Below, in pieces: positions 42,887-51,344 of a stretch of 64,000 nucleotides of DNA. The notes beneath the pieces were generated by a model that searched no databases, was not told where the DNA came from, and worked only from the letters and a program-made list of their open reading frames with translations. A program made the translations under genes and the position numbers. Location: the NCBI RefSeq assembly GCF_040905785.1, contig NZ_JBBDQW010000090.1:4570-68569 (forward strand), read 5' to 3'. This stretch comes from Tistlia sp040905785 (GTDB lineage Bacteria; Pseudomonadota; Alphaproteobacteria; Kiloniellales; DSM-21159). Position 1 is the stretch's first letter. Each line of letters starts with the position of its first letter.

Positions 42887-43720
42887 ATGCCGAAGCTTTT
42901 GAGCCAGGAGGCCCTGGAGCAGTACGAGCGCGACGGGTTCTACTTCCCGCTGCGCGCGATGACGGCGGAGGCGGCGCAGCACTACCGGCAGCGCCTGGAG
43001 GCCTACGAGCGAACGATCGGCTCGCCAATCAACAGCAACTATCGCCACAAGGTGCACCTGCTCTTCACCTGGGCCAACGAGCTGGTGCACCACCCGACGA
43101 TCCTGGACGCTGCCGAGGACGTGCTGGGGCCCAACCTGCTGTGCTGGACGACCAACTTCTTCATCAAGGAGCCGCACACGTCCGACTACGTGTCATGGCA
43201 CCAGGACTCGACCTACTGGGGCCTGAGCTCGGACGAGGTGATGACGGCCTGGGTGGCGCTGAGCGACGCACCAGTCGAAAGCGGCGCGATGAAGTTCTGG
43301 CCCGGCAGCCACAAGCACGATCAGTTCGAGCACCGAGACACCTTCCACGAGAACAACCTGCTGAGCCGGGGGCAGGAAATCGCCGTCGACGTCCCCGCCG
43401 ACCAGGGCGTGCTGGTGCCGCTGTCCGCCGGCGAGTTCTCGCTGCACCACGTCAAGCTGGTGCACGGCTCCGAGCCCAACCGGACCGACGACCGCCGGAT
43501 CGGCTTGGCGATCCGCTACATCCCGACCCACGTGCGCCAGCTCAAGGCGGACGATTCGGCGATGCTGGTGCGCGGTGTCGACACCTACAACAACTTCGCT
43601 GCCGAGCCGGAGCCGGTGCAGGACCTGGATGCGGCCGCATTGGCCAGCCACGCGGACGCGATCGACCGCCAGGTCAAGGCTCTCTACCAGGGCACCGACC
43701 GGCAGGCTTTCCGCCGCTGA
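42887..43720 (+). CDS. PhyH-family Fe(II)/2OG dioxygenase, halogenase-like subgroup with intact HxD
   Basis: A 277-residue phytanoyl-CoA-dioxygenase-family protein. Iron ligands H105 and D107 (SWHQDSTYWGL) and H193 (LVHGSEPNR) are visible; R203/R204 region likely binds 2-oxoglutarate. The overall pattern (TTNFFIKEPHTSDYVSWHQD, ESGAMKFWPGSHKH) recalls the SyrB2-type chlorinating group, but that group lacks the Asp; here the Asp is kept, so hydroxylation is expected. It starts at ATG 42887 with an AGGGAGA site. It is preceded by a GntR-type palindrome. Confidence 0.88.
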   Translation: MPKLLSQEALEQYERDGFYFPLRAMTAEAAQHYRQRLEAYERTIGSPINSNYRHKVHLLFTWANELVHHPTILDAAEDVLGPNLLCWTTNFFIKEPHTSDYVSWHQDSTYWGLSSDEVMTAWVALSDAPVESGAMKFWPGSHKHDQFEHRDTFHENNLLSRGQEIAVDVPADQGVLVPLSAGEFSLHHVKLVHGSEPNRTDDRRIGLAIRYIPTHVRQLKADDSAMLVRGVDTYNNFAAEPEPVQDLDAAALASHADAIDRQVKALYQGTDRQAFRR

Positions 43721-43765
43721 GGGGAGTGGCCGCGCCCGCCGGGAACGGCGGCCGGCGCAATCGAC

Positions 43766-44626
43766 TCAGCCGATCCCCGCGAAGAAGGCGAGCAGGCGCT
43801 CGGCCAGCACTTGCGGCTGCTCCTCGGGCATGAAGTGGCCGCAGTCGGCCACGACGGTCTCCTCGACCGCCTCCGCGACGAGGCGCAGCGACTTGCCGAC
43901 CTCATCGCGCCGGCCCCAGCTCTCCGCGCCACCCATGGCCAGCGTCGGCATCCGGAGCCTGCCGCGCTTCAGGCTCTCCCGGTTGTCGGACACGTCCTGG
44001 GGCAGCGCGCGGTAGAGTGAGAAGCCGGCGCGCATCGCGCCGGGCTGGCGATAGGTCCGCAGATACTCTCTAAGGTCCTCCTCCCCGATCGCCTCGGGCC
44101 GGTGGGAGAAGGTGCGGTAGAACCAGCCGAGGTAGGCCTCCTCGCGGCCGGCCGTCAGCGCCTCCGGCAGGTCGGGCGTCATGTGGAAGGCGTGGTGCCA
44201 GCGCCGGCCGCCCTGGGAGAAGCCGTCGCCGCCGTCGCCCGGGATGACCACGTCGAGGATCGCCAGCGCGCTGACCGCCTCCTGCTGCCCGATGGCCAGC
44301 GCGAAGGCGGTCGGCCCACCCCAGTCGTGGCCGGCCAGGTGGAAGCGGTCGATGCCGAGATGGCCCTTCATGAGCTGACGCAGATCCGCCGCCAGGGTGC
44401 GCTTGTCGTAGCCGCCGAGCGGCCGCGAGGAGTCGCCCAGGCCGCGCAGGTCCGGCGCGATCACGCGGTAGCGCCGCGCCAGGAGCGGAATGACGTGCCG
44501 CCACTCCCAACAGGTCTGCGGCCAGCCGTGCAGGAGCAGCAGGGGATGGCCCTCGCCGGCCTCGACGTAGTGCAGCACGACCTCGTCGAGGTGCGCGTAG
44601 CGGTGCAGGAGGACGGGACCGGTCAC
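43766..44626 (-). CDS. alpha/beta hydrolase with Asp nucleophile (epoxide hydrolase / haloacetate dehalogenase type)
   Basis: A 286-residue alpha/beta hydrolase: oxyanion HGWPQT (33-38), APDLRGLGDSSRP, nucleophile D101 in LAGHDWGG, and catalytic H264 in DCGHFMPEEQP. An Asp nucleophile with HGWP points to epoxide hydrolases or fluoroacetate/haloalkane dehalogenases rather than esterases. It starts at GTG 44626, overlapping the PhyH-2 stop as GTGA. A broken copy of its 3' end lies at 37841-37917. Substrate unknown. Confidence 0.88.
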   Translation of the reverse strand: MTGPVLLHRYAHLDEVVLHYVEAGEGHPLLLLHGWPQTCWEWRHVIPLLARRYRVIAPDLRGLGDSSRPLGGYDKRTLAADLRQLMKGHLGIDRFHLAGHDWGGPTAFALAIGQQEAVSALAILDVVIPGDGGDGFSQGGRRWHHAFHMTPDLPEALTAGREEAYLGWFYRTFSHRPEAIGEEDLREYLRTYRQPGAMRAGFSLYRALPQDVSDNRESLKRGRLRMPTLAMGGAESWGRRDEVGKSLRLVAEAVEETVVADCGHFMPEEQPQVLAERLLAFFAGIG

Positions 44627-45519
44627 GAATGCGCCGCCTCGCCCGGCTTCTGGAACGCCCAGGGGCCGACGTAGCCCTTCGACCAGTCGGGCGGCAGCTC
44701 GCAGCCGCGCGGGTCGTGGCAGGAGAAGCGGGCCGGCCGGCCGCGCACGATCCGCCCCTCGTAGGGGCTCGGGATCGGGTTGGCGACATAGGGCATGGAG
44801 TCGGCGGAGCTGTAGACGTTGAGCAGCATCGGCCGCATCCGCGCGCTGGTGTTGGCCGCCGAGCCGTGGATCACCCGGCAGTTGATCAGCACGGCCGAGC
44901 CCGCCGGCCCGGTCAGGCTGACCACCTCGTCCTTCCAGCCCGCCGGCAGCTCCTCTTCGGGAATCTTCAGGGCCCAGTTGCCCTGCTTGTCGTACATCGA
45001 GTGCAGCGGCGCCTTGTGGCTGCCGCGGATCGCCAGCAGCGGCCCCTGTTCCTCGCTGCAATCCTCCAGGTAGATGCCGACCGTGACCGGGCTGTAGTCG
45101 GTGTGCGGCCAGGTCGGGATATCCTGGTGCCAGTCGAAACGCTGGCCGCCCTTCGGCCATTTGAAGTTCAGCTTCGAGTGATAGAACTTCACGTCCGGTC
45201 CGCAGAGGTCCGCCGCCACGTCGGCCGAGGCCGACTCGGCCGCGAAGTCCCAGAAGGTCTCGTGGTGCGAGACCGGGCTGGTCAGGCGCCGCAGCCGGGG
45301 ATCCTCGGGGCCGTGCCCCTCCTCCAGGATGAAGCGCTCGTCGCTGGCGGCGACCTGCCGGCTCGCCTCGACCATCTCCGCCATCGCCGCGCGCAGGCGC
45401 TCCAGCCAGCGCGCGTCGGCGACACCCTCGACGACAGCGCAGCCCTCCTCGAAGAACCGCTCGCGCTGGGATTCGCTCAGGACCCGGGTCGGGTGCTTCA
45501 GGATGTCCTCGGTCAGCAT
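44623..45519 (-). CDS. PhyH-family Fe(II)/2OG dioxygenase (second)
   Basis: A 298-residue dioxygenase with Fe ligands H131 and D133 (FDWHQDIPTWPHTD) and H218 (CRVIHGSAANTS). Other family features: GIYLEDCSEEQGPLLAIRGSHK and a start with the typical FFEEGCAVVEGVADARWLERLRAA. It is not a close copy of the PhyH protein at 42887. It starts at ATG 45519 with a GGAG site and is coupled to the alpha/beta hydrolase, suggesting that oxidation is followed by hydrolysis or dehalogenation of the product. Confidence 0.88.
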   Translation of the reverse strand: MLTEDILKHPTRVLSESQRERFFEEGCAVVEGVADARWLERLRAAMAEMVEASRQVAASDERFILEEGHGPEDPRLRRLTSPVSHHETFWDFAAESASADVAADLCGPDVKFYHSKLNFKWPKGGQRFDWHQDIPTWPHTDYSPVTVGIYLEDCSEEQGPLLAIRGSHKAPLHSMYDKQGNWALKIPEEELPAGWKDEVVSLTGPAGSAVLINCRVIHGSAANTSARMRPMLLNVYSSADSMPYVANPIPSPYEGRIVRGRPARFSCHDPRGCELPPDWSKGYVGPWAFQKPGEAAHS

Positions 45520-45632
45520 GCATTCACTCCACTAACTGTTTGGCGCTCGCCGGGCGCGGCGCCGCTCCCACTCACGGCAACGCGCGCCGCCCTCTCGCGT
45601 CCGCCCAATCGAACTCACACGCTTCGGTGATT

Positions 45633-46088
45633 TCAAGGCAGGGCCGGACTTTCGACCCTGTCGCCGGCGGCGATGCCGAGGCGCGCGGCGGTGCCGCCGG
45701 CGAGCTCGAGCACGGCGATCACCGGGCGGCGCGAGGAGACGCCCTGGTCGCTCATCGGCGTGGTGCGCTCGGCGACGCGCACGATCCGACCGTCGCGCGC
45801 GATGAACAGCATGTCGAGCGGGATCAGGGTGTTGCGCATCCAGAAGGAGGCGACGCGCTGGGCGGGAAAGACGAAGAGCATGCCGGAGTCGGGCGCCAGC
45901 TCCTCTCGGAACATCAGGCCGCGCGCCATCTGCTCGCCGGTCAGCGCCAGCTCGACGGTGAACTCGTGGCGGGTGCCGTCGGCGCTCACCACGGTCGCCT
46001 CGCCGGTCTCGAAGGTCACGGCCTCCTGCGCCGCGAGGGCGGCGGGGGCGAGGAACAGGAAGAGGGTCAGCAGCAGGCGGGTCGGCAT
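45633..46088 (-). CDS. DUF192 family exported protein
   Basis: A 151-residue protein with a signal peptide (LLLTLFLFLAPAALAA) and the DUF192 core: FTVELALTGEQMARGLMFREEL, GMLFVFPAQRVASFWMRNTLIPLDMLFIARDGRIV, and VLELAGGTAARLGIAAGDRV. The family is widespread, compact and of unknown function. ATG 46088. It follows the histone-deacetylase-family gene by 44 nt on the same strand. Confidence 0.92.
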   Translation of the reverse strand: MPTRLLLTLFLFLAPAALAAQEAVTFETGEATVVSADGTRHEFTVELALTGEQMARGLMFREELAPDSGMLFVFPAQRVASFWMRNTLIPLDMLFIARDGRIVRVAERTTPMSDQGVSSRRPVIAVLELAGGTAARLGIAAGDRVESPALP

Positions 46089-46132
46089 GGCGCCGACCTT
46101 GCCGCAGCCGGCCGCAGCGGGCAAGGCGGAGG

Positions 46133-47293
46133 TCATGCCTCCAGTACCGCCCTCGCCGCCGCTCGGATTGTCTCGCGGACCGGGCCCGGGCGCGGCGGGT
46201 CTGCCAGCGTCGTGAACCAGCGCGGCGGCGGGTCCTTGGCGCGGCGGTGCCGCCAGTCGAGTGCGCGCAGCACCGCCTCGGCCTCGGCCGGCAGGCGCTC
46301 GGGCACCTCGAAGCCGTTGACGGTCGCCCAGACCCCGGCCCAGGCGCGGCCGACGGACCAGGGATTGTAGCCGCCGCCGCCCAGCACCAGGCGCCGCGGC
46401 GCGCTCGGCAGGACCGCGGCGAGCGCCTGCCAGAGGGCCCCGTTCGACAGCGACAGCCGGCTCTGCGGATCGTCCTCCAGGGCGTCCGCCCCGCACTGCA
46501 CGACCAGGGCCTGCGGCTGGAAGCGCTCGACCAGCGGCAGCACCGCCGCCTCGACCAGCCAGGCCAGCTCGCTGTCGTTGAAGCCCTCGGGCACCGGCAG
46601 GTTGCGCGCGGCACCCCCGGCCCGGTCGGCGAGGCCGCCCGGCCCGATCCAGTCGCGCGGCCGCATCGGCCAGCGCCCGCCCTCGTGGATCGAGAGGGTG
46701 AAGACCCGCGCGTCCGCGGCGAAGGCGTCCTGCACGCCGTCGCCGTGGTGGGCGTCGAGGTCGAGGTAGAAGACCCGCTCCAGGCCGCGGTCGAGCAGCC
46801 CCAGGATCGCCAGCACGGGATCGTTGAAGTAGCAGAAGCCGCTGGCGCGGCCGGGCCGGCCGTGATGGGTGCCGCCGGCCGGGCTGTAGACCGTCGCCGG
46901 CAGGACGGTTGCCTCCGCGAGCAGCCGTGCCGCCAGGATCGAGGCGCCGCAGGCGGTCGCCGGGCGGCTGAAGATCTCCGGGAAGACCGGATTGCCGTTG
47001 ACGCCGATGTTGAAGCGCTCGCGGGCCTCGGCACCGACCTCCTGCCGGGCCTCCGCGGCCTGGAGGGCGGCGACGTAGTCGGGCTCGTGGAAGCGGGCGA
47101 GCTCCGCCGGCGTCGCGCGCGGGCTGTCCATGTAATGCTCGGCGGGCAGCCAGCCGAGCGCGCGGCAGAGGTCGATCGCGGTCGAGACGCGCGGGATCGC
47201 CAGCGGGTGGCCGCTGCCGTATGTCGAGCGGCGGTAGATCTCGCTGCCGATCAGCAGCGGCCGGTCGAGGGCCTGCACCGGGGAACCCTCCAT
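46133..47293 (-). CDS. histone deacetylase superfamily amidohydrolase
   Basis: A 386-residue HDAC/AcuC/APAH-family enzyme: STYGSGHPLAIPRVSTAIDLCRALG, the catalytic His pair in YSPAGGTHHGRPGRASGFCYFND, the metal site YLDLDAHHGDGVQDAF, and LVVQCGADALEDDPQSRLSLSNG with LGGGGYNPWSVGRAW. Bacterial members deacetylate acetyl-polyamines, acetoin-related proteins or other amides. ATG 47293 is used; an in-frame ATG at 47329 (AGGTTAA upstream) would add 12 residues. Divergent from the small exported protein at 47388. Confidence 0.92.
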   Translation of the reverse strand: MEGSPVQALDRPLLIGSEIYRRSTYGSGHPLAIPRVSTAIDLCRALGWLPAEHYMDSPRATPAELARFHEPDYVAALQAAEARQEVGAEARERFNIGVNGNPVFPEIFSRPATACGASILAARLLAEATVLPATVYSPAGGTHHGRPGRASGFCYFNDPVLAILGLLDRGLERVFYLDLDAHHGDGVQDAFAADARVFTLSIHEGGRWPMRPRDWIGPGGLADRAGGAARNLPVPEGFNDSELAWLVEAAVLPLVERFQPQALVVQCGADALEDDPQSRLSLSNGALWQALAAVLPSAPRRLVLGGGGYNPWSVGRAWAGVWATVNGFEVPERLPAEAEAVLRALDWRHRRAKDPPPRWFTTLADPPRPGPVRETIRAAARAVLEA

Positions 47294-47387
47294 GCTCTTG
47301 CCGCATCTTCCAGGCAGCACTGCTATCATGGCTTAACCTGGGGCGTCCGGTCCGAAAGGCAGCCCCGGCATCAAGGAGACCCTGCCC

Positions 47388-47897
47388 ATGCGCCTGCGCC
47401 GCCTGCTTCTCGCCGCCGCCCTCGTCGGCCTCGCCCTGCCCGCCCTGACCCTCGGCGCGGCGGTCCCGGCCGACGCCCAGACGTCGGTACAAACCCTGCA
47501 GATCGCGCCGGGCGCGGCCGACCTGCAGGTCCGCGCCGTCATGTACCACCGCCTGATGGCCGAGGTCCTGCGCACCGGCATCCGCGAGCAGATCGCGAGC
47601 GGCGGCAGCGGCGTCGGCGAGGTCAATCCCTATCCGGGGACGACCGCCGGCAAGGCCCTGGCGGTCTGCGTCAACTGGCAGAGGAGCACGCTCGAGCGCG
47701 TCACCTGGGGCGGCTTCGCCTACCGCTACGGCGCCACCGTGACACCGGCCGAGCAGGAGAGCCTGAAGGCGCGCACCCTGGCCGACTGCCGGACCGCCTA
47801 CGCCGGCCGCGACTGCGCCTGCCAGCTGCTCGACGTCGACGACCGCAACGTGCTCGAGGTCCCGGCCGGCTTCCTCGCCGAGTACGGCCGCTTCTAG
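47388..47897 (+). CDS. exported four-cysteine protein A (tandem paralogue)
   Basis: A 169-residue protein with a Sec signal peptide (LLLAAALVGLALPALTLGAA, cleavage near ADAQ). I do not recognise a named family. The mature part has YHRLMAEVLRTGI, NPYPGTTAGKA, C94VNWQ, GGFAYRYG and cysteines 134, 143 and 145 followed by DVDDRNVLEVPAGF. All these blocks recur in the next gene, so the two arose by duplication. Probably periplasmic with two disulfides. An AAGGAG site precedes ATG 47388. Confidence 0.75.
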   Translation: MRLRRLLLAAALVGLALPALTLGAAVPADAQTSVQTLQIAPGAADLQVRAVMYHRLMAEVLRTGIREQIASGGSGVGEVNPYPGTTAGKALAVCVNWQRSTLERVTWGGFAYRYGATVTPAEQESLKARTLADCRTAYAGRDCACQLLDVDDRNVLEVPAGFLAEYGRF

Positions 47898-48008
47898 TAC
47901 GGGCGTTTCTAGTACGGCGTTTCTGGGGGCTCGCGGCGATTCTTTTCGCCGGCGACTTCGGCTAGAACCCCTCTGCACCGAGGATTCCAGACGAGGAGCA
48001 GAGGGGCG

Positions 48009-48521
48009 ATGCGGCGAGTCTTGGCCGGAGCGATGCTGGCCTGTTGGGCGCTGGCGTTCGGGGCGCTGGCCTTGCCGAGCGGACCGGCCGCGGCCGCAAC
48101 GCCGGAGTCCGGACCGCTGGAACAGGTCCGCGCGGCGCTCTACCACGCCCTGATGGCGGAGATCCTGGGCACCGGCATAGAGACCGCGAGCGAGGGCGCG
48201 GCCAGGTCGATCGGCCCGGTCAATCCCTATCCCTCGATACAGGCCGACAAGGTCGTCGCCGCCTGCATCAACTGGGAGAACAGCTCGCTCGGCGCCGTCG
48301 AATGGCACGGCTACGCCTACTACTACGACAGCGCGCAGTCGCGCCCGCAGGACGACCCCGAGCAGCTCGTCAAGCTCGAGGCCCGCGCCAAGGAGCACTG
48401 CCGGCAGTACGAGGCCGCCGCCGACTGCTACTGCCGGACCGTCGACGTCAACGAGCGCAACGCGCTGGAGCTGCCCGCCTGGTTCGTCGAGGCCCACCTG
48501 TCCGGCCACGCCCGGCGATGA
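48009..48521 (+). CDS. exported four-cysteine protein B (tandem paralogue)
   Basis: A 170-residue exported protein (signal peptide CWALAFGALALPSGPAAAA) paralogous to the gene at 47388: YHALMAEILGTGI, NPYPSIQADK, C86INWENSSL, HGYAYYY, cysteines 131, 140, 142 and DVNERNALELPAWF. The four mature cysteines align with those of protein A. Its stop overlaps the ATG of an ABC ATPase gene (ATGA), so it is translationally coupled to a transporter. No known binding-protein fold is evident in its 140 mature residues. Confidence 0.75.
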   Translation: MRRVLAGAMLACWALAFGALALPSGPAAAATPESGPLEQVRAALYHALMAEILGTGIETASEGAARSIGPVNPYPSIQADKVVAACINWENSSLGAVEWHGYAYYYDSAQSRPQDDPEQLVKLEARAKEHCRQYEAAADCYCRTVDVNERNALELPAWFVEAHLSGHARR

Positions 48522-49294
48522 GCGCGCCGGCGCCCGGGGTCGCGCCCGCCACCGGCTCCGCGCCCGACGCTCCCGAGGTGCGGGTCGAGCAGGCGCACCT
48601 GGCCTTCGACGGCGTGCTGCTGTTCGACCAGCTCTCGCTGACCCTGCCGGCCGGGCGCACCAGCTGCCTGCTCGGCCCCTCGGGCGTCGGCAAGTCCAGC
48701 CTGGTCCGCCTGATCGCCGGCCTCGCCCACGGCGCCGAGGGCCGGGTCCTCGACGGCGCCGGCCGCGATCTCGCCGGGCGCGTCGCCTACATGGCGCAGC
48801 GCGACCTGCTGCTGCCCTGGCTGTCGGTCCTCGACAACGTCCTGCTCGGCGACCGCCTGCGCGGCCACCCGCCGCGCCGCGAGCGGGCCCGGGCGCTGCT
48901 CGAGGCGGTCGGCCTCGCCGAGCGCGCCGACGCCCTGCCGGCGGCGCTGTCCGGCGGCATGCGCCAGCGCACCGCCCTGGCGCGCACGCTGATGGAGGAC
49001 AAGCCGGTCGTGCTGATGGACGAGCCCTTCTCGGCGCTCGACGCGATCACCCGCTTCGAGCTGCAGGAGACGGCCGCCGGCCTGCTCGCCGGCCGGACGG
49101 TGCTGCTGATCACCCACGATCCCCTGGAGGCGCTGCGGCTCGGCCACGAGATCCGGGTGCTGGCCGGCCGGCCGGCGCTGCTCGGCGCGGCGATCGAGCC
49201 GGCGGGCCTGCCGCCGCGCGACCCGGCGACGCCGGGGCTGCTCGAGCTGCAGGTCGAGCTGCTGCGCCGCCTGACCGCGGCCCGGGCGGCGTGA
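48518..49294 (+). CDS. ABC transporter ATP-binding protein (SsuB/TauB/ThiZ class)
   Basis: A 258-residue ATPase: Walker A GPSGVGKSSL, Q-loop VAYMAQRDLLLPWLSVLDNVLLG, signature LSGGMRQRTALARTLMEDK and Walker B VVLMDEPFSALDAIT. The Q-loop and DEPFSALD pattern put it with nitrate/sulfonate/taurine/hydroxymethylpyrimidine importers. Coupled upstream to the exported protein B (ATGA) and downstream to the permease (TGATG). No binding protein of this class is in the neighbourhood. Confidence 0.9.
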   Translation: MSAPAPGVAPATGSAPDAPEVRVEQAHLAFDGVLLFDQLSLTLPAGRTSCLLGPSGVGKSSLVRLIAGLAHGAEGRVLDGAGRDLAGRVAYMAQRDLLLPWLSVLDNVLLGDRLRGHPPRRERARALLEAVGLAERADALPAALSGGMRQRTALARTLMEDKPVVLMDEPFSALDAITRFELQETAAGLLAGRTVLLITHDPLEALRLGHEIRVLAGRPALLGAAIEPAGLPPRDPATPGLLELQVELLRRLTAARAA

Positions 49295-50046
49295 TGGCGC
49301 GCCTGCTCGCGATCCTGCGGCCGCTGCTGGTGCTGCTCGTCCTGCTGCTGGCCTGGCAGGCCTTCGTCTGGGTCTCGGCGATCCAGCCCTTCCTGCTGCC
49401 CGGCCCGCTGGCGGTCCTGGAGACCCTGGTCGCGCGCTGGCCGAGCCTGCTGCGCCACGCCGGCGTCACCCTCAGCGAGATCCTGCTCGGCCTCGCCTGC
49501 GGCCTGCTGCTCGGCAGCGCCTCGGCGCTGGCGCTGAGCGCGGTCGCGCCCCTGCGCCGCTGGCTGCTGCCGGTGCTGGTGGTCAGCCAGGCGGTGCCGG
49601 TCTTCGCGCTCGCACCGCTGCTCGTGCTCTGGTTCGGCTACGGCCTGTGGAGCAAGGTCGCGATGGCGACGCTGATCATCTACTTCCCGGTGACCGCGGC
49701 CTTCTACGACGGCCTCCGGCGCAGCGACCCCGGCTGGCTCGACCTCGCCCGCTCGATGGACGCCGGGCGGTGGCGGACCTTCCGGCACGTCCGCATCCCG
49801 GCCGCGCTGCCGGCCTTCTTCTCGGGCCTGCGCGTGGCCACCGCCGTGGCGCCGATCGGCGCCGTCGTCGGCGAATGGGTCGGCTCCTCGGCCGGGCTCG
49901 GCCACCTGATGCTCAACGCCAACGCGCGCATGCAGGTCGACCTGGTCTTCGCCGCGCTCTTCGTGCTGGCCATGATCGCGGTCTCGCTCTACTTCGCCGT
50001 CGACCGCCTGGGGCGCCGGCTGACCGCCTGGCAGCCCGAAGGGTGA
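49294..50046 (+). CDS. ABC transporter permease (SsuC/TauC/ThiX class)
   Basis: A 250-residue permease with six hydrophobic segments: FLLPGPLAVLETLVARWPSLLRHAGVTLSEILLGLACGLLLG, SQAVPVFALAPLLVLWFGYGLWSKV, the EAA loop DLARSMDAGRWRTFRHVRIPAALPAFFSGL, and APIGAVVGEWVGSSAGLGHLML. The last two blocks resemble putative hydroxymethylpyrimidine permeases. It overlaps the ATPase stop by one base. Substrate is inferred only at class level. Confidence 0.88.
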   Translation: MARLLAILRPLLVLLVLLLAWQAFVWVSAIQPFLLPGPLAVLETLVARWPSLLRHAGVTLSEILLGLACGLLLGSASALALSAVAPLRRWLLPVLVVSQAVPVFALAPLLVLWFGYGLWSKVAMATLIIYFPVTAAFYDGLRRSDPGWLDLARSMDAGRWRTFRHVRIPAALPAFFSGLRVATAVAPIGAVVGEWVGSSAGLGHLMLNANARMQVDLVFAALFVLAMIAVSLYFAVDRLGRRLTAWQPEG

Positions 50047-50178
50047 GGCCCCGGGGAACCTTCCGCGCAAGCCGGTGGTCTCCGACCCTGGCCCTTGCTA
50101 CTCTTCCGCTATCGGGGCGCTCGCTCGTCCCGCGCTAGAACAAGACCGTTGGCAAGAACGAGATTGGGAGGTCTCACG

Positions 50179-51249
50179 ATGATCGCATGCAACCGGACCA
50201 GGCGCCCCGACGGGGCCGGCGCTGGCCGCCGCGGCTTCCTCAGGGCCGCCGCCGTGGCCGCGCTGGCCGTCTCCGTGCTGGGCGCCCCGCAGGCGCAGGC
50301 GCAGGAGGAACAGAACTTCATCCTGGCCACCGCCTCGACCGGCGGCACCTACTATCCCGTCGGCGTCGCCCTGGCGACGCTGATCAAGGTCAAGCTGCAG
50401 CCCAAAGACAAGATCAACATGTCGGCGATCAGCTCGGCCGGCTCGGGCGAGAACGTCAAGCTGCTGCGCGAGAACGAGGCGCAGTTCGCCATCCTGCAGG
50501 GCCTGTTCGGCTACTACGCCTGGGAGGGCAAGGGCCCGGTCGAGCAGGAAGGCAAGCAGGAGCACCTGCGCTCGGTCAGCATGCTCTGGCCGAACGTCGA
50601 CCACTTCGTGGTCAAGAAGGAGTACGCCAAGACCGGCACCATCGACGACCTGGCCGAGACCAAGGGCATGGCCTGGGCGATGGGCAGCAAGAACTCCGGC
50701 ACGATCGGCTCGAACCGGACCATCCTGGCCAACCTCGGCTACGACATGGAGAACGACTTCGAGCTGGTCTACGTCGGCTACGGCCCCTCGGCCGAGGCGC
50801 TGCAGAACGGCCAGATCGCCGGCATGTCGACCCCGGCCGGCGACCCGGTCGGCGCGGTGACGCAGGCCTTCGCCTCGATGGGCGCCGACGCCATCGCGCT
50901 GCTCGAGTTCACGCCCGAGCAGGCCGAGAAGGCCGACGGCGGCATGGGCCTCTGGGTGCCCTACACGGTGCCCGCCGGCACCTACCCGGGCCTCGAGGAG
51001 GACACCGACACCATCGCCCAGCCGAACTTCCTGGCGACCACCGCCTCGGTGCCCGAGGAGGAGGTCTACAAGATCACCAAGACGATCTACGAGAACCTGG
51101 GCTTCCTGCAGAACATCCACCCGGCGACCAAGGCCATGTCGCTCGAGCGCGCGATCGGCGGCCTGCCGGCGCCGCTGCACCCGGGCGCGCTGCGCTACTA
51201 CGAGGAGGTCGGGGTGACGATCCCCGACCGCCTGCGCCCGAAGGGCTGA
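50179..51249 (+). CDS. TAXI-family TRAP transporter binding protein
   Basis: A 356-residue exported protein. The N-terminus has a twin-arginine-like signal (GRRGFLRAAAVAALAVSVLG). The mature protein shows TAXI features: ILATASTGGTYYPVGVALATLIKVKL, INMSAISSAGSGENVKLLRENEAQFAILQG, and LAETKGMAWAMGSKNSGTIGSNRTIL. It starts at ATG 50179 with a GGGAGG site. It sits 95 bp before the fused TRAP permease and supplies its substrate, which remains unknown. Confidence 0.92.
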   Translation: MIACNRTRRPDGAGAGRRGFLRAAAVAALAVSVLGAPQAQAQEEQNFILATASTGGTYYPVGVALATLIKVKLQPKDKINMSAISSAGSGENVKLLRENEAQFAILQGLFGYYAWEGKGPVEQEGKQEHLRSVSMLWPNVDHFVVKKEYAKTGTIDDLAETKGMAWAMGSKNSGTIGSNRTILANLGYDMENDFELVYVGYGPSAEALQNGQIAGMSTPAGDPVGAVTQAFASMGADAIALLEFTPEQAEKADGGMGLWVPYTVPAGTYPGLEEDTDTIAQPNFLATTASVPEEEVYKITKTIYENLGFLQNIHPATKAMSLERAIGGLPAPLHPGALRYYEEVGVTIPDRLRPKG

Positions 51250-51344
51250 CGCGGACGGAGGCAGCGGGCGGCGCGGGATCGCTTCGATCCGGCGCCGCCC
51301 GTCGCATTTCCAGGCCGCTTTTCCAGCAAGCCGGGGGGCGCTCC

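Noticed and set aside
42887..45519. Idea that the PhyH proteins are hypophosphite (HtxA) or phosphonate (PhnY) dioxygenases feeding the ptx operon.
   Set aside because: They are 30 kb from ptx, carry a GntR-type rather than Pho-type operator, and I see no diagnostic residues for phosphorus substrates. PhyH membership alone is too broad.
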